Position numbers and translations under genes: made by a program. From Thalassia testudinum (lineage: Eukaryota > Streptophyta > Magnoliopsida > Alismatales > Hydrocharitaceae): 64,000 nt of DNA. The stretch is from the NCBI GenBank assembly GCA_037157565.1, contig JAZHRO010000055.1, positions 46,097,001-46,161,000 of the forward strand. Direction: 5' to 3'. Below are positions 11,427 through 22,393 of the stretch, piece after piece; position 1 is the stretch's first letter; each line of letters starts with the position of its first letter. The notes under the pieces were generated by a model. That model saw only the letters and a list, made by a program, of their open reading frames with translations, did no database searches and had not been told where the DNA came from.

Positions 11427-13687
11427 TGATAAACGCCAGTTTATCATCATTCTTACGCATTAAAACAAACCTAGCTCTTAGGATCTTTCTTTGTAAACGG
11501 GTTTTTAGGCTACAATTAGGCATTAACTTGGATAGGCATGCATTGCATTTTTTCTTGTCATTTTAATGTGTTTTTGTGAGTGTTAGGGATGAACAGATAT
11601 ATAGATCCCTAAAACCCTAGAACTCAAGAAGGAAAATGGTGAAGGAGGAGCACAGACTAGCTGGAACTTAGCTTGATCTAGCTCACTACAGCTGGAATCT
11701 AACTCACTTGGACTAGGGTTAGCTCATCCCAACACCATTCAGCTAATCTTAGTTGAATGGCAGCTCAAGAGAGCTAATCTTCGCTCACCCTAGCTCAGGT
11801 CAGCTCAAATCTAGCTCAACTTAGTTGAGTCTAGCTCATCTCAGCTCCCACTAGTCCACAGGGAGCTCTAACTAACTCAGCTGAGTTGACTGAAGTTCAC
11901 CCCAGCTTAGATCCAGCTATATCCAACTCCACTCAACTCTAGCCAGCTGAAGAAGAATTCATCCCAGCTCAGGAAGCTCAAGTCTAGCTCCTGGGGACTC
12001 TGTTTAGCTCAACTTGGTTAAGCTAAGCTACCTTAGCTATCTCAACCAGCTCAATCCTCCTCGGGGGCACTAGACCCAGCTCACCTCAGCTCCATTCAAT
12101 AGAAGCCAGCTCACTTTAGCTTGGCTTAGCAGCTAGCAAAGAATTTTCAAGCTAAGCTAGCTAGTGTAGCCCCATGTTGACCTCTTCAGTAGCTGCCAGC
12201 TCCACTTCAGCTCTAGATTCTTCAGATCCAGCTCCTCCCTCAAAACCCTAGCTCCAACACCTCCTCTACTCCACTACTAGCTAAGCTAGCTTAGCAAGCA
12301 TCCACCCCCCTGGCACCAAAAACCTAACACTAACTCCACCTACATAACCTACCACTCCAAGTCCACCTAAGCCTACTTAAGCTAGCTCCACATCTACTCA
12401 AAGTTGGTGGCACCTCTTCACCACCTTTCACCCCTCAACTAACCACAACAAGACACCTAAAGTTAGTGCCAAAACCAATCCGAACTACCTCCCTTTTGGC
12501 GCCAACCTCAACCCCCACATCCACCCTACACATAACCACTCCAAGCCATCTCCACCATCCACCTCAACCCCCTTCTAGAAGCCTAGAAGTTGGTGCCAAC
12601 CCACGTCACCTCTCCATGGTTGGTGCCACTTTTAGGTGTCCCTTGGCCACCCATAACTACCCCCCTTACACCCCTTAGGTGGCGCCAACTATCCTTAGCC
12701 CTAGGATCACCTAACCACCTCCATCTTCCCATCTTAGCCCTCCATTTCAAGAGTAACCTTAACCCCTCATCCTACCCTATAAAAAGGCCACTACCCACCA
12801 CCATTCAAACCATCTTTGGCTAGCAAATTTCCTCCCATATTCTACCTAAAGCCCACACCCAGCAGAGAAGAAGAAGAAGAAGATTAAGGGGATATTCTGT
12901 CCCTTTGATGCCTTGCCCTCTTCCCCTCTCTCTTTTGCCCACGCCAGCCAAAGGAGGAGCCAAGCAAGGAAGACCTTTGTTGGAGGTCTTGAAGGTTGTC
13001 CACGCCACCTTGTAGGAGAACTTGAGGGTGGTGCACACCCACCCTAGGAGGAAAGTCTTGTGGTGGAGAGCATCCACCTTAGAGGAGCTTTCAAGGAAGG
13101 AGAAGGAGGAGACCCTCTTTTCAAGCCAAGGAGCAGTTAGGCTTGGAGCAAGAAGACTCCCTTCTTCACCAGATTCTACAAGAGGATTTGTGTTTCTTCC
13201 CTTTCTTTTGTATTTTACATTTCTAGTAGAAGCATTCCTCTACTTATCTTTGTAAGAGAACACAAATTCTACTTAATTAAATTGCCTTCTTTTTTAATTT
13301 CTTATTGCAATTGTTACCTTTGTTCTAGCACTTGTTTCACTTCCACTCCCTAATTACTCTAGGCCTCCACTTGCCTAGAGTGAGATTAGGTAGTGGACAT
13401 TTTCATCTCATAAGTTTTAGCTTAGCAATTTTATATGTTAGCACTTTTCTGTCACAATTCGCATTTTGCCCTCATTATTTCAAAACTAAAAAAAATTATA
13501 TATTTAAAATACCAAAAAGAAGTTGAGATTTAATTTCTAGGCAAGAGAGTTAATTTCTACAAACTTACCTCCTTGGACGACCCTAGATACTCTCCTATCT
13601 AGGAATATAAATTTAAAAGCATATGCGATTTGGCTTATTACAAAGATTTAAGGACTGCTTTTACAAATCATGCCAAACTTTGCATCA
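11427..13687 (+). repeat. TE3 5' LTR
   Basis: Starts TGATAAACGCCAG and ends TTTGCATCA. U3 holds the AGCT-rich tract (about 11640-12300) and a C-rich part with TTGGCGCC motifs (12420-12700). TATA is at 12778. The U5 block (CCTCCTTGGACGACCC then TATAAATTT) is at about 13565-13615. Confidence 0.92.
12778..12787 (+). promoter_or_regulatory. TATA box of TE3 5' LTR
   Basis: TATAAAAAGG after CCTCATCCTACC; the same string is at 23763 in the 3' LTR and, inverted, at 8031 in TE1. Confidence 0.7.
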
Positions 13688-13692
13688 CTTTT

Positions 13693-13710
13693 TGGTGCCT
13701 TTGCCAGGGA
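13693..13710 (+). promoter_or_regulatory. TE3 primer binding site (degenerate tRNA-Asp type)
   Basis: Reads TGGTGCCTTTGCCAGGGA, against TGGCGCCGTTGCCGGGGA expected for tRNA-Asp: 15 of 18 match. It lies 5 bases after the LTR, as in TE1. Confidence 0.8.
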
Positions 13711-15361
13711 GGCATGGCTTTGCTTAATCATCTTTCCTCTTGCTTGAAGTGGATCTTATCCCCTTCTCTTTCTTTTCTCTAGTGTGTGTAGGAACTGCAA
13801 TGGGAAAGCGGGAATTTGGAAGCGAATGCTCAAAGTTCCTTTTCTTCCCATGGATTTTTAGGTTGGTTTCCTTTTCTGGTCACATATTTAATTAAAACTA
13901 CCAAAAAAATATTAAACTTGGCTTTCAGGATCCCAAACATCTTAATTAAGTGGAGTGGTGTCTATTAAAATTCATTGTTTGCTTGAATGTTTCATTAACA
14001 CCACTCCATTTCAAGTATTGGTGTTCTATTTTTCGGGGCAAGATTTCTGTCCGGACTTGAAAAATCAATTCCCAACACCACAGGCCTCCTAAAATTATAA
14101 AATTTCATACAGCGATTCCAAATTAAGTTAGGAACATCTATCCCAAATTTCTGATTACTAGGCCTTGTATTTAATTTTTAAAAATTCGTGGACTGCAGAG
14201 GGGTCACACCCTCTAATCTTCCTATTTTACTACTGTCCGTGAATTGTTAGCATTTTTATATTCATCTAATTTTTGTGAAATTTTACACATCATATAAAAT
14301 CACCAAATTTTTTGAGGTCAGTGGTAATACTGAAAAGTCCAAAATACCCATAGGTATCATTTCTGGACTTTGACATCAGTACAAATAAAAATTCAAAATA
14401 ATTACCAAACAAATTTCTAAAATCTTACAAAAATCTTTTCTGGAATCCTTGTTTGATTTTACATAATGTAGTGGTGTTGGTTGTATTGTTTGGACCACTA
14501 CTTATTCAGAAAGCCTAAAAAGAATTCAATGGTAGTAATTTTCTGTATTAGGGTTCAAATCCAATTAGGATTTCTTTCTTGCTTTTTAGTCTCACAACAT
14601 AAAGGAAATACACCATCACCAATACAACTTGCTTTTCCTTTGATTGTGGAGTTTCAAACTTGTTTGAACATTTAAAAAGAAAAACCCTAAAACACATTCA
14701 ATTAAATTGAATCCTAAAAGATAAAAATACAAAAATTGTGTGACAACTTGATTTGCATTGGAACCACTTTCCAACTCTTGCACACACACAAAAAAAAATT
14801 GTAGTAATAGAGTAATAACCCAAATTAACACTGTCCACATTCCGTGTGCACTATAGTATCCTAGACCTAACTAAAATCCGTAGCAACTTGACTCTTAAGG
14901 CTTCATCAACTTAGGCTTGCTATATAGGGCTTAATTTTTCTTTAGTTAATACCAATTCTGTCATCTATATCTAGTGTTCAGGCTAAGGGGCCGTGTCAAA
15001 CGACCAGGCACGGGTTTGTACAAGCACCTAGGGTTTTCCCTGGGAAACATTTGGGCCCAAACCTCCCCTTAAGCAACTTGTCTAGATTTGTTGATAGAAT
15101 TTGTATTCACTATTGATTACTTATTTCCTACGTAGACCAAGTCTTAGGTTTATTTTTAGGGAGTCACACTTAAGTTAGGTCTCGCTTTGGTTGTTTGATT
15201 TGCACACTTTCTCTCATCTCTTTCTCTTCTCCTCTGCTCTAATTCTTCCAAAATAGTGCATGCATAGGCGATGGTCCCAAAAACCACACCTTGAGGGACC
15301 ATCTAATTTCGCCCCCCATAGCAGAAAATCGTTGCTTTCTTCTCCCTCCTCTTCTAAAAAA
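13711..15361 (+). other. TE3 5' leader (noncoding)
   Basis: About 1.65 kb, AT-rich, no gene. Homologous to the TE1 leader. Scattered short open frames are not conserved. Confidence 0.7.
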
Positions 15362-17218
15362 ATGTAAAACCTAGGAAGCCGACAAAAAAATTCTGCTTTC
15401 ACTTCTAACCCGTCAGCCGACCCACAAGCTGACTTCACCCTCCCTCACCTCCCTAATTTGGAGCAACTGGAAATTCCAATAGGGCTAGGTGGCCCTCCAA
15501 TTCTAACTCAAAATCCAAACCCCTTTACCCTGATGGTCGACCATTTGGTTCGACTACAACAAAATCAAGAAGATTTGGCTAGGACTGTCATGAACCTAGC
15601 TAACCAAGGAAAAAATTCACCACCCCGCCACCAGCCTGTCATTCCTCTTATGGATTTCTATGATCCTTCAAATTACAAGGAAAGACCCAGGGTGGTCATA
15701 CCACAAGGGGATTTCGAGATCAAACCAGCCATTCTAAACCTTATTAAACATTTTCATGGTCTTCCAAGAGAGGACCCTTTTTGTCATCTCGAGGAATTAA
15801 TTATCCTTGCTCAAACCACTCGTTCCTGCAACGTGCAGGAAGATATGTGGCTAATGAGACTTTTTCCTCTCTCTCTTAAAGACAAAGCTTCTCATTGGTT
15901 TAGAATGGTTGGGCACCCAATTACCACCTGGCCCCAATTAAAAAGCACTTTTCTCAAAAAAAATTTTCTGATCGGTCGAACGAATGCATTAAGGAGATCC
16001 ATAACGACCTTTCAAAAGAAAATTTGTGAACCCCTCCACGAAGCCTGGGAAAGATTTCAAGAACTTCTAAGAAGTTGTGCCCATCATGAAATTCCACAAT
16101 GGCAGTTAGTGCAGATCTTCTTTCATGGATTAGAAGATCGATTGAAACGATTTGTGGATGCCTCATGTGGGGGCAATTTCCTTAACAAGGATGCCAAAAG
16201 TGCCTCTCTCCTCTTTGAAGAAATGAGTGAAAACTCATTTAATATGACTTCAATGGACACTTTTGGTAGAACACAAAACCCCAGACACGGAGTCCATGAA
16301 ATTGACTCCAAATCCACCTCTGCTTTAGTCACTCAAGATGATCTATATATGTTAGCTCAACGACTGGACCAGATGCAAATTCACCAAAAGAAAATGGAAG
16401 AAAAGCTCACAAATAAACAAGCTCTACATGTTAACTCTCCACACACTAACCCTCCACAACTTCTCTGAAGAGAAAATCGGCACAACATTGATGCCACATC
16501 TGTTGGTCAGCAATTTCCAACTGATTTCCCAAAGGATTTGACTGGGAATTTTGATCAAAATATTTTTGATCCCACCACAGAAAATATTTATGCTCTCTAG
16601 GAGCAATTTAGAAACCTATCCAACACTTTCAATCAAAACTAGAGGACTAACCTGAATCACTCCTGGAAAAACCCGAACCAGATTCCTTTTCCCAAACAAA
16701 ACTATTTTGGGAATTATGGGCAACCTGTGTATCAACCTGGACAATCCCAGGACGATATTGACAATCAGGCCATGAAAACTCTACAAGGAATGCAGACTCA
16801 AATGACAGAAGTAACCTGCATGATTACCAACTTGCAACACCAAGTTAAGGTTACTCCTGATCATCGACCTATTGGGAATTTGCCTTCTCAACCCATGCCC
16901 AACACAAATAATCAAAGGAATCAGTTCCAAGTTGGATGTCCCAGTCAACCCATTGAACCAGCACCTCAGCATCCACCAGGTTTCAATAACAGTCAGGCCT
17001 CCCGTTCTCATCCTAGAAACAACCAGACTACAAATGTAGTTACTTTGAGGAATGGGAAAACCATTCACAATCCCCTTCCTATTAAAGAAACACGTTTTAA
17101 TGAAACACAGATTAACTCTTCCCCATCTCCCTCTCATAATGTTCAGGAACCAATTTATGCAAAACAGGGAAACCCTACTCCATTTCCACAAGCCCTCCAC
17201 TCTTCAACAAATAAGTGA
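15362..17218 (+). pseudogene. TE3 gag (one long open segment, early stop)
   Basis: The family start is at 15362, but its second codon is TAA where TE1 has GAA, so translation from the native ATG stops at once. Downstream a 336-codon open stretch (15458-16468) carries the gag core: LPREDPFCHLEELIILAQTT, SLKDKASHWFRMV, TWPQLKSTFLKKNF, RRSITTFQKKI and the helix with EEMSENSFNMTSMDTFGR. After a stop, 16727-17218 continues with MQTQMTEVTCMITNLQHQV, a Pro/Asn/Gln-rich stretch and NVVTLRNGKTIHNPLP. No CCHC zinc knuckle is seen. This is the best-preserved gag in the window. Confidence 0.85.
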
Positions 17219-17230
17219 AAGAAGAAATCC

Positions 17231-17455
17231 GTGCCCACTGAGAAGGAATTAATTGATTTTTTTGGGCAAGTTGAAATTAATATCCCTCTCCTAGATGCCA
17301 TAAAATATATCCCTGCCGATGCAAAATTCCTAAAAGATTTGTGTACTCCGAAAAGGCAGCCCCGAAATTTAGGAAAGGTGATCCTTCCTGAGACAGTCAT
17401 CTCAGTTGTGCAGAGTCGACTGCCTCTCAAGAGAAAAGATCTTGGTGCCCCCTAA
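17231..17455 (+). pseudogene. TE3 gag-protease linker
   Basis: Open stretch with the conserved Athila block EINIPLLDAIKYIPADAKF followed by KDLCTPKRQP. It corresponds to 9859-10134 in TE2 and connects gag to protease. It ends in a stop just before the protease. Confidence 0.7.
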
Positions 17456-18137
17456 TTCAAGTTATCATTAATGATACCGCTTTTGATCACGCTTTGTTGG
17501 ATCTTGGTTCCTCAATTAATCTTATCCCCACAATTATTTTTGAGGAATTCAAGATCGGTGAATTAAAGCTCGTTGAGGTTTCTCTTCAATTAGCCGACTG
17601 ATCTATAATTAAACCAAGGGGAATTGTTGAGGATGTCCTTGTCCGGGTCAAAAATTGTCTATTTTAGTAGATTTTTTAGTTTTGGACATAGAGTTACCAG
17701 AAGCACTAAAGTTTGCCCCCATAATTCTTGGAAGACCTTTCTTAGCTACTGCCCATGCAAATATCTATTGTCATTCTGGAAAAATGAAGATCATGCGTGG
17801 CGGTGAATCTGTAACCCTAGACATTTTTCAAGCTTCTAGGCAGTTCCAAGAACCATATTTCTTTGATGATTTGGATTCAGAAGTAGAAAACATTGTGGAG
17901 GAAACTTTGCATATTTCCTATTTAGGTTCCTGTTTTTCCATCAATACGGTTCCTGAACAATCCACCTCTTCTCACCCTTCCACCCTAACCACACATTCAG
18001 TTAACCCTCCAGCTGACCCTTTCACTCTCACTTCACCACTAGCCCACAAAGCAGAAATTCTTTTGGAGCTAGGCCCACAATTGGAATTAAAACCTTTGCC
18101 CGACTCCCTTAAAAATTTCTTCCTAGGTCCTAAATAG
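17456..18137 (+). pseudogene. TE3 aspartic protease (broken)
   Basis: The active site reads LDLGSSINLIP at about 17500, with the catalytic Asp kept. A stop in QLAD-stop-SI (about 17599) and a frameshift near 17655 break it. The C-terminal half is open at 17655-18137 with IILGRPFLATAHANI and a Pro/Ser/Thr-rich tail. Confidence 0.8.
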
Positions 18138-18265
18138 ACCATGCCCCTGATTATAAATTCTGGACTTACCAGGGCATAAGAGCATAAACTTCTCCAGGTT
18201 TTGAGTAAATATCAAGAAGCTATTGGCTGGACCCTTTCTAATCTTAAGGGTATTCATCCGTCCTA

Positions 18266-19717
18266 TTGTACACATCATATACTTTTAGAGGACGATTCTC
18301 GCCCCTCCCACCAACCACAAAGGCGCTTGAACCCTATTATGTAGGAGGTGGTAAAAAGGAGATTATTAAGTGGCTGGATGCTGATATCATCTACCCCATT
18401 TCTGACAGCTCCTGGGTTAGTCCAACACAAGTTGCGCCCAGAAAGGCTGGACTAACAGTTGTCACTAATGATAATGGGGAGGTTGTAGCCACTCGAACCA
18501 CCTCTTCTTGGTGCATGTGTATTGATTACAGAAAATTAAACACTGCCACCAAGAAAGACCATTTCCCTCTCCCCTTTACTGATCAAATCTTGGAGCGGTT
18601 AGCCGGATGGGATTTTTACTATTTTCTGGATGGTTATTCTAGCTATAATCAGGTAGCGGTTCATCCTGAGGACCAGGACAAAATAACTTTCACCTGCCCC
18701 TTCGGAACCTTTGCTCTCCGAAGGATGCCCTTCGATCTTTGCAATGCATCTATGACTTTTGAAAGGTGTATGCTTGCAATATTTTTAAACCTGGTAGGTG
18801 AATGCTTAGAAGTCTTTATGGATGACTTCTCTATTTTTGGAGATTCTTTTGACCATTGTCTCAAAAACCTTGAAAGAACTCTCCAAAAATGCATAGAAGT
18901 CAATCTGGTCCTCAGTTGGGAAGAAAGTCATTTCATGGTCCAGGAAGGTATTGTCTTGGACCATGCTATTTCAAAACAAGGAATCACGGTAGATAAGGCA
19001 AAAATAGATGCTATATCTAAGCTCCCACCGTCCACTACTGTCAAACAGATCATATCCTTTTTGGGTCATGTGGGTTTCTACCATCAATTTATACAAAATT
19101 TTTCCCAAATGTCGAAGCCCTTAAGTCAGCTACTCACTAAAGACCAGCCATTTGATTTTAATGATAAGTGCCTGGAGAGTTTTTTGAGGTTGAAGAAAGA
19201 GGTTACTGAGGCACCAATTTTGCAGGGACCTGATTGGAATAGTCTCTTTGAATTAATGACAAATGCCTTAGATTTTGCTATTGGGGCCATTCTAGGGCAA
19301 AGAATTGGCACGAAGCCCGTTGTGATCTATTATGCTAGCAAAACTCTTGATGATGCACAATGGAAATACACGGTTACTAAAAAGGAACTTCTTGCCATTG
19401 TATTTGCCTTGGAAAAATTTAGATCTTATCTTTTGGGGTCACATGTCACTGTATATACCGACCACTTAGCAATAAAATATTTGCCGACAAAGAAAGATGC
19501 GAAGCCCCGCCTTATCCATTGGATTCTGCTGCTCCAGGAATTTGACCTAGAAAACAAGGATAAGGCGAGATCGCATAATGTAGTGGCCGACCATCTCTCT
19601 CGTCTTATGATGAATGACATATTGACCCCACCTGATCAATTCCCCGATGAAAGCATTTTAGCTGCTACAACCCTCCCTTGGTTTGCGCCCATCTCAAACT
19701 ATTTGGCAACAGAATGA
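18266..19717 (+). CDS. TE3 reverse transcriptase and RNase H, long open frame
   Basis: The longest intact pol segment here: 483 codons without a stop, opening in the fingers region with no upstream ATG in frame, so it is polyprotein-derived. RT blocks are [41 protein letters not shown] and the catalytic [10 protein letters not shown] (both Asp present). The block before it reads MPFDLCNAS where relatives read MPFGLCNA, a change that probably harms folding. RNase H follows with [28 protein letters not shown] and [10 protein letters not shown], and ends in VVADHLSRL. It may fold but is cut off from gag and integrase. Confidence 0.88.
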   Translation: MYTSYTFRGRFSPLPPTTKALEPYYVGGGKKEIIKWLDADIIYPISDSSWVSPTQVAPRKAGLTVVTNDNGEVVATRTTSSWCMCIDYRKLNTATKKDHFPLPFTDQILERLAGWDFYYFLDGYSSYNQVAVHPEDQDKITFTCPFGTFALRRMPFDLCNASMTFERCMLAIFLNLVGECLEVFMDDFSIFGDSFDHCLKNLERTLQKCIEVNLVLSWEESHFMVQEGIVLDHAISKQGITVDKAKIDAISKLPPSTTVKQIISFLGHVGFYHQFIQNFSQMSKPLSQLLTKDQPFDFNDKCLESFLRLKKEVTEAPILQGPDWNSLFELMTNALDFAIGAILGQRIGTKPVVIYYASKTLDDAQWKYTVTKKELLAIVFALEKFRSYLLGSHVTVYTDHLAIKYLPTKKDAKPRLIHWILLLQEFDLENKDKARSHNVVADHLSRLMMNDILTPPDQFPDESILAATTLPWFAPISNYLATE

Positions 19718-20789
19718 GGCCCCGCTGATTGGCCAAAAACAAAATGGGATAAGTTCTCTACTAATATTAAATAATATTTTGGGAGGAGCCTGACCTTTTC
19801 TGCATATGTGCTGATCAGGTCATTCGACGATGTGTACCAGATTCTGAAATCCATGATATTTTGACACATTGTCACTCAATGGCCTGTGGAGGACATTTTT
19901 CGGGCAAGAAAACTACAGCTAAAATCCTTAATGACGGATTTTATTGGCCTAGCTTGCACAAAGATGCTCATGACTTTGTTCGGTCCTATGTGTGTTGCCA
20001 GAGCATTGGCAACATGACTCAGAAGGATATGATGCCCCTTAATCCTATTTTAGAAGTTGAAATTTTTGATGTTTGGGGCATCGACTTCATGGGACCATTC
20101 ATTGACTTTGGTGGGTATTTATATATACTAGTCGCAGTCAACTATGTTTCAAAATGGGTAGAAGCAATACCCACCCGCACTAGTGATCACTGTGTGGTTG
20201 TCGAATTTCTGAAGAAAAATATTTTCCCAAGATTCGGCATTCCAAAAGTCATTATCAGTGATGGAGGTTCACATTTCACTCACTCACAATTCTGTACCTT
20301 CTTTCTAAATATGGGGTTAATTATAAAATTTCCACACCATATCACTCACAAACAAATGGCCAGGCTGAAGTTTCTAATCGGGAAATTAAACATATTTTAC
20401 GAAAGACAGTTAGGCCCAACCGTAAAGATTGGTCCACCAAATTGGATGACACTTTATCGGCCTATTGTACCACATTTAAAACTGCGCTCAGCATGTCTCC
20501 CTTCCGTCTGATTTTTTGGAACACATGCCATCTCCCGGTAGAACTAGAACAAAGGGCTTTCAAGGCAATAAAACAACACAACATGGATTTATCTGACGTC
20601 GGTATCCATAGAAAATTACAATTAACTGAATTGGAAGAATTACATAATTTTTCCTATGAAAATGCGAGGATTTATAAAGATCGAACAAAGAAATTTCATG
20701 ATAAATACATTGTTCAGAAACACTTTGACATTAATCAACGCGTTTGGCTTTTTGAAGCGAGATTACGTCTTTTTCCTGGAAAATTATAA
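19718..20789 (+). pseudogene. TE3 integrase (frameshifted)
   Basis: The 216-codon frame 19861-20511 holds the zinc-binding region (HCHSMACGGHF, CCQSIGN), the core Asp in WGIDFMGPF and the second Asp in IISDGGSHF. A frameshift near 20295 sends the frame off, and the part with the catalytic Glu (NGQAEVSN) lies in another frame. That frame then joins 20442-20789 ([41 protein letters not shown]). It ends around a degraded GPF module near 20800. Confidence 0.85.
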
Positions 20790-21126
20790 TCTAAATGGAC
20801 CAGTCCCTTTTCCTAGATAAAACATATCCATACGACACTATTGATCTTTTTGATCCAAAAACTAATTCGACATTTCAAGTCAACAGCAATGTTTAAAGCG
20901 CTATTTTGATCATACACCAAATCTTTCGTCTGAATCTTTCAATTTCACTGAGCCAGCCACCTTTGATCACTAGTGCACACTATGCCTGACTGAATGGCGT
21001 AAAAGATAGCACTGGATGGGAGATAACGTACCATTTCTTTTCCTGCTTTCCTTTTTCCTTCTTTCAGGTTTTGACCATCCTAAAACCGACCGCCCTTCAC
21101 TAAGGTGATCCCTTTTCCTTCCTAAT

Positions 21127-21160
21127 GCATGAGGACATTGCATATTTTTGCATGGGGTGG
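21127..21160 (+). other. Conserved post-pol block, TE3 copy
   Basis: GCATGAGGACATTGCA, 7 bases, then GCATGGGG. The same pair occurs in TE2 (27006), TE6 (42461, minus) and TE7 (58755), each just after the coding region. The G-run resembles the polypurine tract at the LTR. Confidence 0.75.
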
Positions 21161-21645
21161 TGTTTTTAAAATTTGACGATCTATTTAGGATTTTCAAAAC
21201 CTAAAATCATGCAATTTTCTTTAGTTTATTTTCCTGCTTGCATACCCAAAAAAAATAAAATTGTTGAAAACTTTTTGAGGAAAAATTTTGAAATCAGGAC
21301 TAAGGTCAAAAAACTTACTTTTGTTACAATGGGATTTAATATTTAACAAACTAGGGATGAGGATGTGGATATGATCATTAAAATTTCAAGGTCTATTTTA
21401 GACTTGATCAGATATCCTTCTCTAAAAATTCCACCTGAACTCATGATAGTTCAGGTGACTTGATCCTATTGTTTAATGTGGAAAGTATTTGACTTAGTTT
21501 CTGATTCAAAAACTTGCATGTCTTGAGAAACTTCTTGTGCCAATTTTCACACATAAGCCAACACTTAAAAACAACTAAAAATTAGAAAAACTCCCTTGTT
21601 TGGACTTAGTAAAAGTCTGAAGTAGATCATTGGTTTGAGTTCCCA

Positions 21646-21705
21646 CCGCCGAGGAGGAAAATGCCTCCTTTGAAAATGCGATGTCAACATGTTACCACCT
21701 CAGCG
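21646..21705 (+). other. Predicted stem-loop in TE3 3' region
   Basis: CCGCCGAGGAGG pairs imperfectly with ACCACCTCAGCG about 36 bases on. The TE7 3' region has a matching arrangement at 59241-59309, preceded in both by GAGTTCCC. The structure is inferred from sequence only. Confidence 0.5.
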
Positions 21706-22355
21706 CTGCTCCATATCTATTTTTCATATTGTTAGATGGAGCATTAAAGCGTATTTTAGCAGCTCAAGTGTCTTGGATGGTGCTCTACCTATAGTGTCAA
21801 AGCAAGAGCTTGAGTTTGCTTGGAATGCCCCTTTACATCGCAATGTGTTTTGGGGTTGTGAGCTCCTGGGTGGTGACATGGACAGTGCTATCCCGAAGTA
21901 CTGGTGCTAGAGCCCCCTCGAGGATTGGTAATGGGAATGATGATCCCAACACATCTGTTGTAAGACTAAGCTAAAAATAATCATGGGGGAGAGAGAAAAA
22001 GAAAAAAAAATTCTAAACCAAAAACACGACCCTATAAATGTTGGTTTTTCAAAAGCACAGACACAAGGTTTTAAAGGATTTTGCAAGTTGCGAATCAGAT
22101 TCATGAGCCTGAAAAATCCTAAACATAAAAATTTCAAGTCATCTGAATTAGCAAGGGGTTAATTTTTGAATTTCCTTAAGGATATATTGATCCTATTTTG
22201 GCTAATGGTTGGATCCAAAAATAAATCCCAATGTTTATCCGTAACAAATCCCATGCCTCCTGTGTTTAGATCAACCAAGGTCCCTTAATCTTTTTCTCCT
22301 AAAAAGTTGAAAAAATTAGATTTCCCAAAAAATTCTGTTTTCCAAAAAGTTAAAG

Positions 22356-22393
22356 TTTTGCTAAGAGACTAGCAAAAGATAAGCATGTGGTTA
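22356..22393 (+). promoter_or_regulatory. TE3 hairpin and polypurine tract
   Basis: TTTTGCTA and TAGCAAAA form a hairpin with a 6-base loop, followed by GATAAGCATGTGG and the 3' LTR at 22394. The purine tract, GCATGGGGG in relatives, has decayed to GCATGTGG. Confidence 0.75.

Larger units (their letters stand above)
20790..22355 (+). other. TE3 3' noncoding region
   Basis: About 1.6 kb between integrase and the polypurine tract, with no env-like gene. It contains the GAGGACATTGCA / GCATGGGG block (21127) and a hairpin-forming segment (21646-21705). At about 21877-21905 a GTGCTATCCCGAAGT motif recurs, which is repeated three times in the TE7 3' region. Confidence 0.75.

Noticed and set aside
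20790..22355. env-like gene after TE3 integrase
   Set aside because: Some Athila elements carry one, but here no long frame or membrane-type protein is present.
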